A DNA stretch of 5,853 nucleotides, from assembly GCA_007128755.1 (NCBI GenBank), contig SKWV01000267.1, positions 1 through 5,853 on the forward strand, in the 5' to 3' direction. Shown here in pieces: positions 5,053-5,853 of the stretch. The stretch comes from Trueperaceae bacterium (lineage in GTDB: Bacteria > Deinococcota > Deinococci > Deinococcales > Trueperaceae). Positions within the stretch are counted from its first letter, which is position 1. Every line of letters starts with the position of its first letter. The notes under the pieces were generated by a model. That model saw only the letters and a list, made by a program, of their open reading frames with translations. It was not told the DNA's origin and searched no databases. A program made the position numbers and the translations under genes.

Positions 5053-5451
5053 ATGAACACAGACACCATTGCCGACATGCTCACGCGCATCCGCAACGGC
5101 GCGGCCATCGCCGCCGCCCACGTGGACGTGCCGAGCAGCAAGTTCAAGCTCGCCTTGGCCCAGATCCTCGTGCAGGAGGGGTACCTCAAGTCCGTGGAGA
5201 GCGTCACGGGCGCCAACGGTCACCCCGTGCTCCGCATCGGCCTCAAGTACGGGCCGCGCCGCACCAGCGTCATCCACAAGCTCACCCGCGTCTCCAAGCC
5301 CGGCCGGCGCGCGTACGCGAAGGCGACCGCCGTCCCCGTCGTGCGCGGCGGGCTCGGGATCGCCGTGATCAGCACGCAGCAGGGCCTGATGGTCGACCGC
5401 GACGCTCGCCGCAAACGCGTCGGCGGCGAAGTGATCTGCGAGGTGTGGTGA
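5053..5451 (+). CDS. rpsH: 30S ribosomal protein S8
   Basis: S8 is a primary 16S rRNA-binding protein that binds helix 21 in the platform; in E. coli it also represses spc operon translation by binding mRNA at the rplE start. The 132 residues match the family. MNTDTIADMLTRIRNG is the standard N-terminus, followed by KYGPRR and SKPGRRAY. The C-terminal RNA-binding domain has GLGIAVISTQQGLMVDRDARRKRVGGEVICEVW, which fits the S8 signature although the usual Ser after Ser-Thr is Gln here. The ending GEVICEVW resembles Thermus. An in-frame ATG at 5008 would give 147 residues, but it lies in the hairpin and has no family support. rplF follows after one base. Confidence 0.97.
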   Translation: MNTDTIADMLTRIRNGAAIAAAHVDVPSSKFKLALAQILVQEGYLKSVESVTGANGHPVLRIGLKYGPRRTSVIHKLTRVSKPGRRAYAKATAVPVVRGGLGIAVISTQQGLMVDRDARRKRVGGEVICEVW

Positions 5452-5452
5452 C

Positions 5453-5853
5453 ATGAGCCGCATCGGCCGTTCCCCCATCCCCATCCCCGCCGGCGTCGAG
5501 TTGACGATCCGCGAGGGCCACGTCACCGTCACGGGTCCCAAGGGCACGCTCGAGGTCGAGTTCAGCCCCCGGCTCGGCGTGAGCGTCGAGGGCGCCGAGG
5601 CCATCGTCACGCGCCCCAGCGACAAGCGCGACGATCGTGCGCAGCACGGCCTCGCCCGCTCGCTCATCGCCAACGCCATCATCGGCGTGACCGAGGGCTA
5701 CACCAAGCGGCTCGAGATCCACGGCGTCGGCTACCGCTGCGTCATGAAGGGCCAGACGCTCGAGCTCGCGCTCGGCTTCTCGCACCCGGTCGTGTTCGAG
5801 CCGCCCGAAGGCATCACCTTCACGGCCACCGAGCCCACCAGGATCCAGATCTC
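5453..5853 (+). CDS. rplF: 50S ribosomal protein L6, N-terminal part (partial at right edge)
   Basis: The first 133 codons of L6, usually about 180 residues, are present before the window ends. L6 binds 23S rRNA near the sarcin-ricin loop and the stalk base, at the factor-binding site. MSRIGRSPIPIPAGVEL and VTVTGPKGTLEVEF mark domain 1; RPSDKRDDRAQHGLARSLIANAIIGVTEGYTKRLEIHGVGYR leads into domain 2, and LGFSHPVVFEPPEGITF belongs to the second domain. PSD-R followed by HGL-R-LIANA and the FSHPVV-EPPEGITF stretch resemble Thermus L6. The ATG is one base after the rpsH stop, with GAGGTG at 5440-5445 inside the rpsH end, seven bases away, implying coupling. The C-terminal part, including the conserved rRNA-binding region near the end of the protein, cannot be assessed. 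Confidence 0.97.
   Translation, partial: MSRIGRSPIPIPAGVELTIREGHVTVTGPKGTLEVEFSPRLGVSVEGAEAIVTRPSDKRDDRAQHGLARSLIANAIIGVTEGYTKRLEIHGVGYRCVMKGQTLELALGFSHPVVFEPPEGITFTATEPTRIQI

Noticed and set aside
4675..5682. Minus-strand open frame of 335 codons opposite rplE end, rpsN, rpsH and rplF
   Set aside because: It runs antisense across three recognised genes and the spacer without recognisable protein features.

Overview
The window is an interior slice of the conserved bacterial S10-spc ribosomal protein operon, read entirely on the + strand. Fifteen genes are visible in the canonical order: the end of rplD (L4), then rplW (L23), rplB (L2), rpsS (S19), rplV (L22), rpsC (S3), rplP (L16), rpmC (L29), rpsQ (S17), rplN (L14), rplX (L24), rplE (L5), rpsN (S14, zinc type) and rpsH (S8), then the start of rplF (L6), which runs off the right edge. 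No mobile element, CRISPR array, tRNA, rRNA or foreign gene is visible, and no frameshift or broken gene was found.

The organism is a GC-rich bacterium, most probably a member of the Deinococcota (Deinococcus-Thermus group). This rests on remembered family sequences, not on a search. L16 ends in YDEAQ and carries the GGDYVAFGDYGL and EPAWI stretches; L2 begins KKYRPYTPSRR; L22 has NAVNNHDM; L5 has MPIGLKVTLR and LGLREQLVFPEI; S8 ends GGEVICEVW; S14 is the 61-residue zinc form ending KASW. All resemble Deinococcus or Thermus proteins. The genus cannot be fixed from this window.

Layout: from 1 to 4977 the genes are packed with gaps of at most 19 bases or with short overlaps (rplD/rplW, rplV/rpsC, rplP/rpmC, rpmC/rpsQ, rplN/rplX), so translational coupling is likely throughout. 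The only sizeable gap is 4978-5052 (75 bases) between rpsN and rpsH. It holds a hairpin at about 5002-5040 directly in front of the rpsH ribosome binding site. Part of this hairpin resembles the core of the 16S rRNA helix 21 site bound by S8, so it is a candidate S8 autoregulatory element. This is the most interesting observation here.

All products are structural parts of the ribosome. L2, L4, L5, L6, L14, L16, L22, L23, L24 and L29 build the large subunit; S3, S8, S14, S17 and S19 build the small subunit. Secondary points of interest are an Arg/Gly/Pro-rich C-terminal extension on S3, an L24 that lacks the zinc-ribbon cysteines of its Thermus counterpart although S14 keeps all four of its own, and a short S17. 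Apart from these the region is ordinary housekeeping sequence.
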